Positions 27,891-34,832 of a DNA stretch of 64,000 nucleotides are shown here, in pieces (the stretch's first letter is position 1; every line of letters starts with the position of its first letter). The translations under genes and the position numbers were made by a program. The notes beneath the pieces are model-generated. The model saw only the letters and a list, made by a program, of their open reading frames with translations. It had not been told where the DNA came from and did no database searches. This DNA comes from Aestuariibaculum lutulentum. Its GTDB lineage: Bacteria > Bacteroidota > Bacteroidia > Flavobacteriales > Flavobacteriaceae. Location of the stretch: positions 3,256,501 through 3,320,500 of the forward strand of contig NZ_CP136709.1 in NCBI RefSeq assembly GCF_032926325.1, in the 5' to 3' direction.

Positions 27891-28709
27891 TTAATCCCAC
27901 CAAACCACAAAAAACTTTTGGATATTTCCGTTGGGGAATTTCAACCAGCAAAGCGGGGATGTTTTGTTGTTTATTATAACACTAACAGCTTCAAAAAATG
28001 CATTATAATTTAACCAGTTAACACGAACTTCTATTTCTTGTAACCAGTTGATTTTGTTTGGTATATTGAATTTACAATCAACAAAAAGTTTAAGTTGGTA
28101 TGGTCTGATATAAAAGCCTTTTAAACAGGCTTTATTAAGTAAATTAAACGCTATGTCATAATCCTGATAAGGCGTGAACAGCTGCGCTTTAAACCAAACC
28201 CGTTGCAGAATATCGTTAGGAGTCAAATTCAGGCGTTCTAAAACGGGCATTGTATGCGAATTAAACAAAAGTGGTAATTGTTTATCTTTAAGTTTATCCA
28301 GTTTTTTTACTAATGTATCGCTACGGTTAGGACCAATCCAATGCTCCAGTTCAGAGGCACCCACACGGGCATCATACAGGTAAAATTTATACACAATTTC
28401 CAGATGTACAGGCTGGTTATTATGCAGTAACAAGACATCTAATTCGCCAAGTGTTAATTTATCCTGTTGTATTTGTATATTTTCGGCGAGAATATCAATG
28501 CTGGCATCATGAGACAACTCATGACTAACAAAACGCTCCACCCGTTTTCCCAAACGCATAGTATCAGGTAAAACTTCAGTAAATCGCTCTGTTGTTTCCG
28601 AAGTAAATTCCAGCTGTTTCAGATTATATACCTTCCGATCATTCCAAAGCAGGGGTGTATTGGCATAACCCTGATACTGCAGTTGTGTTTCCTTGGTTTT
28701 GTGATGCAT
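27891..28709 (-). CDS. DUF1853 family protein
   Basis: 272 residues, soluble. The central block HLEIVYKFYLYD followed by ELEHWIGPNRSDTLVKKLDKLKDKQLPLL is the DUF1853 signature; homologues are known in Proteobacteria and Flavobacteriia without an assigned role. The conserved acidic and Lys residues (E-x-K type) recall a nuclease-like fold, but this is only an impression. Upstream on the other strand is the DUF4251 lipoprotein gene. Confidence 0.75.
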   Translation of the reverse strand: MHHKTKETQLQYQGYANTPLLWNDRKVYNLKQLEFTSETTERFTEVLPDTMRLGKRVERFVSHELSHDASIDILAENIQIQQDKLTLGELDVLLLHNNQPVHLEIVYKFYLYDARVGASELEHWIGPNRSDTLVKKLDKLKDKQLPLLFNSHTMPVLERLNLTPNDILQRVWFKAQLFTPYQDYDIAFNLLNKACLKGFYIRPYQLKLFVDCKFNIPNKINWLQEIEVRVNWLNYNAFFEAVSVIINNKTSPLCWLKFPNGNIQKFFVVWWD

Positions 28710-28826
28710 AGTATTGCTAATGTAAAGGAATTATAGCGACCAACAAAGCACAGGCGAATGAAATCATGTTAGGGAAAATTCCTTTTTTTTTGTAATTTAG
28801 AATATCAATTAAACAGATGTTATATT

Positions 28827-29378
28827 ATGAAAGCTCTTACATTCGTTCTTAGCCTATTCACACTTACACTTATATCCTGCGGAAGTACGCAAACCGCAGC
28901 TACACCAGCCGAAATTGAAGCCTTAAAAAAGCTGGTAGACAGTAAAACGTTTTATATAGAGTCCGATTGGGCTTACCCTCAAATAACAGCAGCCATGTCG
29001 CAGGTATTAAACTCCCCGTTAATGCAGCCAGGAAGCGGCGGTGGAGGGGTGAATTTAATAGGTAATTCTAATTTTTTAAAACTAGAAGGCGATAGCATTA
29101 CCAGTTATTTACCTTATTTCGGGGAACGTAGAATGGGGGCTGCCTATGGTGGTACCGATAACAGTATCGAGTTTAAAGGATTAGTAGAAGACTATCGTGT
29201 TAAAGCAAATAAGCACAGTGGTTATACTATTAATTTTGATGCAAAAAGCAATAATGAAAACTTTACCGTATCTGTCGATTTGTTTCCTAATATGAAAAGC
29301 TCCATGACCCTTACAGGAAATACCAGAACGCCCATACAGTATACTGGAAAAGTATCTGCCAAAAAGGAAGAAGACTAA
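28827..29378 (+). CDS. DUF4251 lipoprotein
   Basis: 183 residues. The lipobox LISC places the lipidated Cys at 18. The remainder is the DUF4251 beta domain: FYIESDWAYPQ, LEGDSITSYLPYFGERRMGAAYG, and a closing GNTRTPIQYTGKV. It is expected to sit in the outer membrane facing the periplasm or outside. Function unknown; the family is a frequent Bacteroidetes lipoprotein of immunoglobulin-like or lipocalin-like shape. A terminator follows immediately. Confidence 0.83.
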   Translation: MKALTFVLSLFTLTLISCGSTQTAATPAEIEALKKLVDSKTFYIESDWAYPQITAAMSQVLNSPLMQPGSGGGGVNLIGNSNFLKLEGDSITSYLPYFGERRMGAAYGGTDNSIEFKGLVEDYRVKANKHSGYTINFDAKSNNENFTVSVDLFPNMKSSMTLTGNTRTPIQYTGKVSAKKEED

Positions 29379-29385
29379 GTTATAC

Positions 29386-29410
29386 AGGCTCCGATGGGAG
29401 CCTCTTTTTT
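29386..29410 (+). terminator. Terminator after the DUF4251 gene
   Basis: AGGCTCC-GATG-GGAGCCT is a perfect 7-bp stem with a 4-nt loop followed by a T-run. Confidence 0.85.
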
Positions 29411-29530
29411 TACCAGAAATTCAAAGGTATTCTAACCGTTTATCGTTTAAATAAAGCGTTCGTATAGTATTTTATTACAAATAGGTTTAAATATTTAGTT
29501 TTAATCTCAATAATTTATTTAAGCCTTACT

Positions 29531-30160
29531 ATGAAAGCCCTTTATTCTTCATTATGCATCGCTTGTTTCATATTAGCTGGTACTTTGAGTTATGCTCAGG
29601 AATCAACAAGTATTTTAGACGATGTACCACCTAATTACAAAAAAGAAAGCCCTATATATTTATTATCGGATCACCAACTGAATAACACCGATACCATTCC
29701 GGATTTTGCTGAAAAACCAAACAAGCTTAAAATATCCGGTACCATTTACGAAAGTGATGGTGTAACACCTGCTAAAGATGTGGTTTTATTTATTTTTCAA
29801 CCCGATGAAGACGGAGACTACGTTATGAAACGCGATAGTAACCGTAAACGTTATGTTCACCACCGTGCATGGATTAAAACCGATGCCGATGGAAAATATA
29901 CCTTTTATACCTTTATGCCGGGTAAATATTTAGGAGAAAAGGAGCTAAAACAAATTCACAGGATCGTTAAAGTACCTGGAAAACCAGAACAGGGATTATC
30001 GTCGTTCTTCTTTAATGATGACCCTTTAATTCCAGAGTTAACGTTGTCCTGCAGAGCCGAAGCGGTTAAAAGTATGTTACGTTTAGAAATGAAGGACGGC
30101 ATGCTGGTAGCCACTAAAGACATCACCCTTAAAAAAGGTGTTGATATTTTGGCTCAATAG
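29531..30160 (+). CDS. Secreted intradiol dioxygenase-like protein
   Basis: 209 residues. The signal peptide ends SYA-Q near 23. The middle (about 65-170) follows the intradiol ring-cleavage dioxygenase beta-sandwich: KISGTIYESDGVTPAKDVVLF, TDADGKYTFYTFMPGKY, and a final QIHRIVKVPG. In active enzymes two Tyr and an H-x-H pair bind Fe(III). Here the H-x-H position reads Q-I-H, so one His ligand seems lost, and the protein is exported. It may be a degenerate or non-catalytic member, as in other secreted Bacteroidetes homologues. A strong terminator follows. Confidence 0.7.
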   Translation: MKALYSSLCIACFILAGTLSYAQESTSILDDVPPNYKKESPIYLLSDHQLNNTDTIPDFAEKPNKLKISGTIYESDGVTPAKDVVLFIFQPDEDGDYVMKRDSNRKRYVHHRAWIKTDADGKYTFYTFMPGKYLGEKELKQIHRIVKVPGKPEQGLSSFFFNDDPLIPELTLSCRAEAVKSMLRLEMKDGMLVATKDITLKKGVDILAQ

Positions 30161-30184
30161 TTTTTACTCTGTTAATCGAATAAC

Positions 30185-30217
30185 AAGCAGGCAACCTTTG
30201 GTTGCCTGCTTTTTTTT
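30185..30217 (+). terminator. Terminator after the dioxygenase-like gene
   Basis: AAGCAGGCAACC and GGTTGCCTGCTT form a perfect 12-bp stem around a 3-nt loop, followed by T residues. Confidence 0.9.
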
Positions 30218-30350
30218 GTGTTTACAGCCATTATACAATCGTTTAATTTTTGTTTTTCAGGAGGATATGTCGGTATAATTTGTTAAATTTAATAGCCGAC
30301 TTTAACCAACTACCTGTTTACTTTTCATTTTAAGAACACATGGTCTTGAA

Positions 30351-32162
30351 ATGGCCTATTTAATAAATGCATTAAATATGGACATGACTATCGATCATCC
30401 TCGGTTTTACTTCAAACTGTTTTATGTATTGGCTTTTGTGTTTATTTACCTGATGGTGATTTACAAAAGTGTTAAACGTGGGTATCATTTGCGATCGGTA
30501 TTACTCATGCTAACCACCATCTCGCTGTTTACGGTATTGGGATCCAGGTTGTTTACCATTCCGGTCGGGGACTGGCTAACAGCTATACAGTCGCCTGTAA
30601 CAACATTCAACAATCGCTCGGCTGTAGGAGGCTTGTTATTTGGCTTAATGGGGCTGATTATATCTCAGCGTGTTTTTGGGTTCAACCGTCCTATGCTCGA
30701 TTTATATGCGTGGTTAGGCCCGATAGCTTTAGGGATTATAAAATTCGGCTGTTTGTTTAACGGTTGTTGTTATGGTGTGCCTACTCATGCCTTGTGGACA
30801 GTAAAGTATCCTGTAGGCACGCATGCTCATTTTAATCAGTGGGCAGAAGGACTTATAGAGCCGGATATGGCGATGTCTTTAGCGGTGCATCCGGTGCAGC
30901 TATACGAAAGTCTGGCATTATTTTTTATTGGGTATATGGTTTTCAAAACCCATAAGTACTGGCGTAAAAATTTTACAGCCATTCTATCAGGCTTAACGCT
31001 GTTCTTTGTCATGCGTTTTTTTATTGAGTTTTTCAGAGATCCTAATGGTTCCCAGTTTAATAATGTGTATTATTTTGGACTACGCTGGTATCAGTGGAGC
31101 ATGCTTTTGTATAGTTTGATAGCTGCGCTACTATTATTAATTTATGAAAAATATCTGAAAATTGAGTTGGTAAAAGGGCGTCAGAATACCCCATTTCTGC
31201 ATGCCGATTTTATATATATCATCTTAATATCATTGGGGCTCTATACCTTTAAAGAATTGCTGTCTGTTTACGAATTAACAGTTATCTGGATTAAGTTTTT
31301 ACCCGCTATTGTACTTTCAGCTTATTATTTATACACCGACCAGCGTTTAAAAGCCTATCGATGGGTAACAAGCATCGTACTACTCATGCCGGTTTACGTT
31401 TTTGCTCAATCCATTCCGAATCACAAACCGGTTATTAAACAGTATCACAGGGTAGATCTTGGCGGTTCGTTTGGCGATTTCAGTAATGAGGTACGTTATA
31501 ATCCGCAGGCAGGGGAGTGTGGCACGACCTACGATAGTCAGTATTTTAAACAAACCTACAGCATTGTAGGCGGTGGCTATTCGTTTGTTACCGAAAAAGA
31601 GAAAAGCAGAATTACCTACGGCGCAAATCTTTCGGCCGGAACTATAAAAAGCCATAATCTTTCAGCAAATATTAAGGAATCTGATTTTATATATGCCGTG
31701 AATCCGTATTTCAAAGTAGATGGTAAGTGGTTGGGTGGAGGCGGCGGTTTCCAGCTAGGTAATCTCCGTCTGAATAAAGATGAAACCATAGACGAGAGTA
31801 ACATAGGCGATGCCAGTAAGACCTACACCATTCTGCCGGAGTTTTATGTGCGTCTTGGACCTAAAAAATACTTCGATATCGATTATAATTACGGATTTAT
31901 GTACCCTACTGCTTTTCCAACCTTATACTCCAGAGCAAGTGCGGGTACCGGATTTGGTATAAGCGATAATTACAGTCTTCGTTACGGTTATATATTAAAT
32001 TTAGACACCAGCTTTATATCGGCAGAAGCCTTAATAACCGAGCAGTTTGGCATTAATATCATGTACATTTTTAAGGAAGATTTTTATATCCCGTTTGATG
32101 ATAAAACAAGCAGCAAGGTGGTATTCTCGTTAAATTACAGATTTGGACATAAAACCAAATAG
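30351..32162 (+). CDS. Lgt-like membrane domain fused to an outer-membrane-type beta-barrel
   Basis: 603 residues in one open frame. Residues 15-270 are an Lgt-like (prolipoprotein diacylglyceryl transferase family) multi-helix domain with FGCLFNGCCYG, HPVQLYES and FFIEFFRDPNG. The E. coli catalytic HGG is AVGG here (91-94), and the Arg of GRxGNF is Lys131, so canonical activity is doubtful. After two to three more helices (to 335) comes RWVTSIVLLMPVYVFAQS (337-354), which looks like a signal peptide with a cleavage site. Residues 365-603 read as an outer-membrane barrel: alternating strands, GGGYSF, YGYILNLDTSF, and a final VVFSLNYRF. Inner- and outer-membrane parts in one chain suggest cleavage after export. 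The start is an ATG in a clean context. Confidence 0.8.
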   Translation: MAYLINALNMDMTIDHPRFYFKLFYVLAFVFIYLMVIYKSVKRGYHLRSVLLMLTTISLFTVLGSRLFTIPVGDWLTAIQSPVTTFNNRSAVGGLLFGLMGLIISQRVFGFNRPMLDLYAWLGPIALGIIKFGCLFNGCCYGVPTHALWTVKYPVGTHAHFNQWAEGLIEPDMAMSLAVHPVQLYESLALFFIGYMVFKTHKYWRKNFTAILSGLTLFFVMRFFIEFFRDPNGSQFNNVYYFGLRWYQWSMLLYSLIAALLLLIYEKYLKIELVKGRQNTPFLHADFIYIILISLGLYTFKELLSVYELTVIWIKFLPAIVLSAYYLYTDQRLKAYRWVTSIVLLMPVYVFAQSIPNHKPVIKQYHRVDLGGSFGDFSNEVRYNPQAGECGTTYDSQYFKQTYSIVGGGYSFVTEKEKSRITYGANLSAGTIKSHNLSANIKESDFIYAVNPYFKVDGKWLGGGGGFQLGNLRLNKDETIDESNIGDASKTYTILPEFYVRLGPKKYFDIDYNYGFMYPTAFPTLYSRASAGTGFGISDNYSLRYGYILNLDTSFISAEALITEQFGINIMYIFKEDFYIPFDDKTSSKVVFSLNYRFGHKTK

Positions 32163-32191
32163 TAAGAATCATACAATAATATAATTACGGG

Positions 32192-32833
32192 CTATTGTAC
32201 GGTATAATTCCCTAAATACATACTGGTTGCACTTAGCTGTTTATTGCTATTGGTAAATCCTGCCCAAAGCTCAACTTCAAGCCCGTGAAAAACCGGTTCA
32301 AAATCCAACAGGCATTCGCCATCAGTACGGCGTGCCATATGTGTAAAACAAGAGAATAGTTTAAGCGCCGGGGCATAGGCCACAACCAAAAGTTCATCAT
32401 CGTGGTAGGCCATGCCTTGATTACTGTTGTCTGCCCATTGCAGATGGAGATGACCTGTTTCCGGATGTGTCACCAAGGGACTCTCTAAACCACGTAACGG
32501 CCCCATGCTTAATAAAACTTTGTTATACTGTATTTCAAAGTCTACACCATTAAAAATGGTAGCTTCTTTTAAGTGATACGAAAACGCCAGATTGTATCGC
32601 GATTTACTTTTTACAGGTGCTCCAAAGGTCTCATTTAAAAGGTCTTTAATGGGGGTTAAAAAGCTGTGGATACATTTAAATCTATTGCGTTGCAATTGTT
32701 GGGCTGGTGTTGGTGGTTTTTGCGACTTGTTGGGTAGCGATCGTAACACTGCTTTACCGCGCCAGCGACTGCCAATTACAGTCCCTACTTTTCCTGAGAA
32801 ATCGCCTAAAACACCTTGTTGGTATGTTGCCAT
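32192..32833 (-). CDS. DUF6266 family protein
   Basis: 213 residues. The N-terminal GDFSGKVGTVIGSRWRGK followed by RSLPNKSQKPPTPAQQLQR is the hallmark of DUF6266, a Bacteroidetes family of unknown function that often occurs in several copies per genome. No signal peptide or membrane helix. It faces the Lgt-barrel gene convergently, and its upstream side opens onto the long imperfect hairpin and the cassette region. Confidence 0.8.
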   Translation of the reverse strand: MATYQQGVLGDFSGKVGTVIGSRWRGKAVLRSLPNKSQKPPTPAQQLQRNRFKCIHSFLTPIKDLLNETFGAPVKSKSRYNLAFSYHLKEATIFNGVDFEIQYNKVLLSMGPLRGLESPLVTHPETGHLHLQWADNSNQGMAYHDDELLVVAYAPALKLFSCFTHMARRTDGECLLDFEPVFHGLEVELWAGFTNSNKQLSATSMYLGNYTVQ

Positions 32834-32931
32834 GAGTTTGATTATTAAGGGGTTACTGAAATTAAATATACAAAGAAAAAACTGACTAATTAAATTTTTT
32901 TGTAAGATTTTAAATATGTAAAATGTGCTTT

Positions 32932-33052
32932 TCAGGAGTTTACTTCGTATTTCCTTCGGGAATTCCTCGGGTTTTCTTCGTAAAATAAGGGTTTTACCGA
33001 AGGATTCCCAAAGGAATATCGAACATGACTCGAAGGAAACCCCTAAAACAGG
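32932..33052. repeat. Long imperfect inverted repeat (about 120 nt)
   Basis: Left half: a TTCAGGAGTTTACTTCG block and a TTTCCTTCGGGAATTCC block. The right half carries their imperfect complements (GGATTCCCAAAGGAAT, CGAAGGAAACCCCTAAAA). The centre is a tight hairpin, CTTCGTAAAA against TTTTACCGAAG. It lies between the DUF6266 gene and the cassette region, in non-coding sequence. It could be a palindromic intergenic element (REP/MITE-like), a structured RNA, or a decayed attC-like site; sequence alone does not decide. Confidence 0.55.
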
Positions 33053-33109
33053 CGTTTCAATTAAATGTGTATTTTCTTAAATAAAGACAATTTCTTGTAG
33101 GTATTTATG

Positions 33110-33117
33110 TATATTTG
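33110..33117 (+). promoter_or_regulatory. -7 box upstream of the first cassette
   Basis: TATATTTG matches TAnnTTTG, 48 nt before the inferred cassette boundary. It could drive all three small plus-strand genes downstream, in the way a common cassette promoter does. No well-spaced -33 element. Confidence 0.4.
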
Positions 33118-33164
33118 GCTGTATATATAATAGAAATAAACACACCAGTGTGTTTATGCACATA

Positions 33165-33786
33165 TTGGCAACAATATGAAAAACCGAAAACTTTGAGAAT
33201 TAAAACAGTATTTTTTATATCATTATTTTTTAGCTTCTTCTCTGTATTTGGACAACGGACTCTAAGAGGAAAAACTATTGACCAATTTTCAGAAAGTGCC
33301 ATTGGAATAACAATATTCGACAAAGACACAATCAAAATCGGACAAACTGACTTGAATGGGTATTTCCAAATTAAAGTACCTAATGAAACGAGTAAATTGA
33401 TTTTTGCTGGAGTGGGCTATGAATGGGCAGTTGTTACAGTTCCATCGGAATGTGAAAACCTAGAACTAATTTTATTTTTGGCTTCTACTTACGATTTTAT
33501 GTCTCCTAGAAAAGTTGACAGACTTCGAAAAAAAGAATTTGAAAAATTAACCGAATTGCACCATCAAGCTTATAAAAAAGGAATTTTTGAAACCGAAAAA
33601 CCTTGTGTTATTCGAAAGTTCGAACCGAATTGGCCAAAATAATTGAATGAAAATACTGTTGCCAACAATGTATAACCGCAATTACGGCGGATTCGACTAC
33701 GTCCAAATCCACTCGGAATTGCTAACGTTAGTGCTTAACCGAAAATTAACGCATATTAACCCGTAACTGACGGTTATACGAGACCG
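33165..33786 (+). mobile_element. Integron-type gene cassette 1 (622 bp)
   Basis: The unit begins TTGGCAACA and ends in the G of the right dyad end. In an excised circle the junction GTTGGCAACA would be complementary at 10 of 10 positions to TGTTGCCAAC (33657-33666), the left end of its dyad. It contains one gene (ATG 11 nt after the boundary, stop at 33642) and the 127-nt attC-like site. Seen: sequence matches. Inferred: cassette mobility. Confidence 0.62.
33193..33642 (+). CDS. Secreted carboxypeptidase-regulatory-like domain protein; start probably frameshifted
   Basis: About 149 residues from the TTG at 33193: a signal peptide (VFFISLFFSFFSVFGQ), then a carboxypeptidase-D-regulatory-like beta-sandwich (TLRGKTIDQFSESAIGITIF, GQTDLNGYFQIKVP) and a basic C-terminus. 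The natural start looks like the ATG at 33176, where the gene now reads ATG plus five A before CCG. With six A it would read MKKPKTLRIK and join this frame. So a one-base loss in an A-run, or a sequencing error, has probably hit codon 2-3. A longer reading from 33115 is open but crosses the inferred cassette boundary. Function unknown; first gene of the cassette region. Confidence 0.6.
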   Translation: MRIKTVFFISLFFSFFSVFGQRTLRGKTIDQFSESAIGITIFDKDTIKIGQTDLNGYFQIKVPNETSKLIFAGVGYEWAVVTVPSECENLELILFLASTYDFMSPRKVDRLRKKEFEKLTELHHQAYKKGIFETEKPCVIRKFEPNWPK

Positions 33787-33789
33787 TTG
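33663..33789 (+). repeat. attC-like recombination site 1 (127 nt)
   Basis: The left end CAAC-AAT-GTATAACCG mirrors the right end CGGTTATAC-GAGACC-GTTG: an outer 4-bp arm and an inner 9-bp arm separated by unequal spacers (3 and 6 nt), as the unpaired central spacer of attC sites is. Further inner pairs: GCAATT with AATTGC, and GGATT with AATCC. It begins about 20 nt after the stop of the preceding gene. The GTTRRRY core of classical attC sites is only partly matched (GTTGTGT). Confidence 0.62.
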
Positions 33790-34320
33790 TGTGTAATTAA
33801 AGAAAATAGTTAATGGTATATTTATCTTTTAAAGAAGGAAAAACAATGCTTACAATAATCTACATTTTTCAGTTGATTATAATGAGTATCATCTGCTCTA
33901 TTTTACTAGGAAGAGGACATTATCTTGGAATTTTAAAAATTTTAACCATATTCTTATCAATAATTTTTTTTCACGGAAAATACATTGTAAAATTTCATAA
34001 GATTAAAAATATCTTTTTTGACGATGAAAACTATTATATAAATTCCGAAGAACTATCATACACTAAATCTGACTTGACAAAAATCAAAAACAACTACCTA
34101 ACTGCTAGTTATATTGAGTTTAAAGATGGTAAACGGTTTTATTTTTTAAGGAATCCTAAATTGAAATTTTTTGATATAATTGATTAAAACTACACACAAC
34201 ACCATATAAAATTCATTGCTTCCGATTTTCCTGCGGAAAATTCTTGCAATTATGCTATCTTAGTTTCGTAATCTGAAAATCCTCGCGGATTTTCACGCAA
34301 CAAACCTTATACACAAACCG
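33787..34320 (+). mobile_element. Integron-type gene cassette 2 (534 bp)
   Basis: It begins TTGTGTGTA after the G of site 1 and ends with the G at 34320. The circular junction GTTGTGTGTA is complementary at 10 of 10 positions to TACACACAAC (34191-34200), the left end of its own site 2. It carries one gene (ATG 26 nt in; stop 34187) and site 2. This independent repeat of the cassette-1 rule is the main support for the integron reading. Confidence 0.65.
33813..34187 (+). CDS. Small membrane protein of unknown function
   Basis: 124 residues. Two hydrophobic helices (about 13-33 and 40-57) flank a short GRGHYLG loop, followed by a hydrophilic C-terminal domain of about 65 residues with a DDENYYINSEELSY segment. 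The ATG at 33813 is used; one at 33846 would lose the first 11 residues but keep both helices. Very AT-rich compared with nearby housekeeping genes. It is enclosed by the two 127-nt attC-like sites, which suggests acquisition as a cassette. No family recognised. Confidence 0.65.
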   Translation: MVYLSFKEGKTMLTIIYIFQLIIMSIICSILLGRGHYLGILKILTIFLSIIFFHGKYIVKFHKIKNIFFDDENYYINSEELSYTKSDLTKIKNNYLTASYIEFKDGKRFYFLRNPKLKFFDIID

Positions 34321-34323
34321 TTG
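34197..34323 (+). repeat. attC-like recombination site 2 (127 nt)
   Basis: Same length and end organisation as site 1: left CAAC-ACCA-TATAA, right TTATA-CACAAACC-GTTG. The inner sequence is different but also paired, with two hairpins (ATTTTCC-TGC-GGAAAAT at 34225-34241 and GAAAATCC-TCGC-GGATTTTC at 34275-34294). Conserved ends, equal length and variable palindromic centre are typical of attC families. Confidence 0.62.
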
Positions 34324-34339
34324 GTAGCCCTTAGGGAAA

Positions 34340-34699
34340 ATGAAAAAACAAATAGATTCAGTTGACGATTACATTTCTAAATTCCCAAAGGAAGTTCAAG
34401 AAAAACTTAAATGGATTAGAAAGGTGATTAAAGATAATGCTCCAAGGTCTACTGAAAGTATTTCCTATGGAATGCCTGCTTACAAAACAAATGGAAAACC
34501 ATTAGTGTATTTTGGGGCATTCAAGAAACATATTGGGTTTTATGCAACACCTTCTGGCCATTCAGAATTTGCAAACGAATTATCGAAATACAGACAAGGA
34601 AAAGGGTCGGTGCAGTTTCCACTTAATGAACCCATACCTTTTGACTTGATTAAACAAATTGTGGAATTCAGAGTAAAAGAAAATAGCATTCAAACATAG
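34340..34699 (+). CDS. DUF1801 (YdhG-like) protein
   Basis: 119 residues matching the DUF1801 fold: VDDYISKFPKEVQEKLKWIR, then ESISYGMPAYKTNGKPLVYF, AFKKHIGFYATPSG, and GKGSVQFPLNEPIP. Members include YdhG and proteins described as frataxin-like iron chaperones; the exact role is uncertain. The ATG lies 20 nt after the end of attC-like site 2, as a third cassette would be placed, but I found no matching site after its stop. Confidence 0.85.
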   Translation: MKKQIDSVDDYISKFPKEVQEKLKWIRKVIKDNAPRSTESISYGMPAYKTNGKPLVYFGAFKKHIGFYATPSGHSEFANELSKYRQGKGSVQFPLNEPIPFDLIKQIVEFRVKENSIQT

Positions 34700-34832
34700 A
34701 TGAATGTCATGAAAAAAGCTATTGAAATCTATAATCCAATTTAATCATAACAAAATGCTAACATCAAAAAAACATAAATCCGACTGAATTACCGTAGATT
34801 AGTTTCATGATTACTTTTATAAAACAGAACAA

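Larger units (their letters stand above)
32834..33164. other. 331-bp gene-free stretch before the cassette region
   Basis: No credible ORF. It contains the long hairpin (32932-33052), a -7-like box (33110-33117), and a perfect 10-bp inverted repeat, ATAAACACAC-CA-GTGTGTTTAT, at 33136-33157. The last ends 7 nt before the inferred first cassette boundary. In an integron this is where a leader promoter and an attI site would lie; no integrase gene is present here. Confidence 0.5.

Noticed and set aside
32932..33052. Long hairpin as a third attC-like site
   Set aside because: It lacks the CAAC/GTTG ends and the TATAA/TTATA inner boxes, and does not complement the start of any unit.
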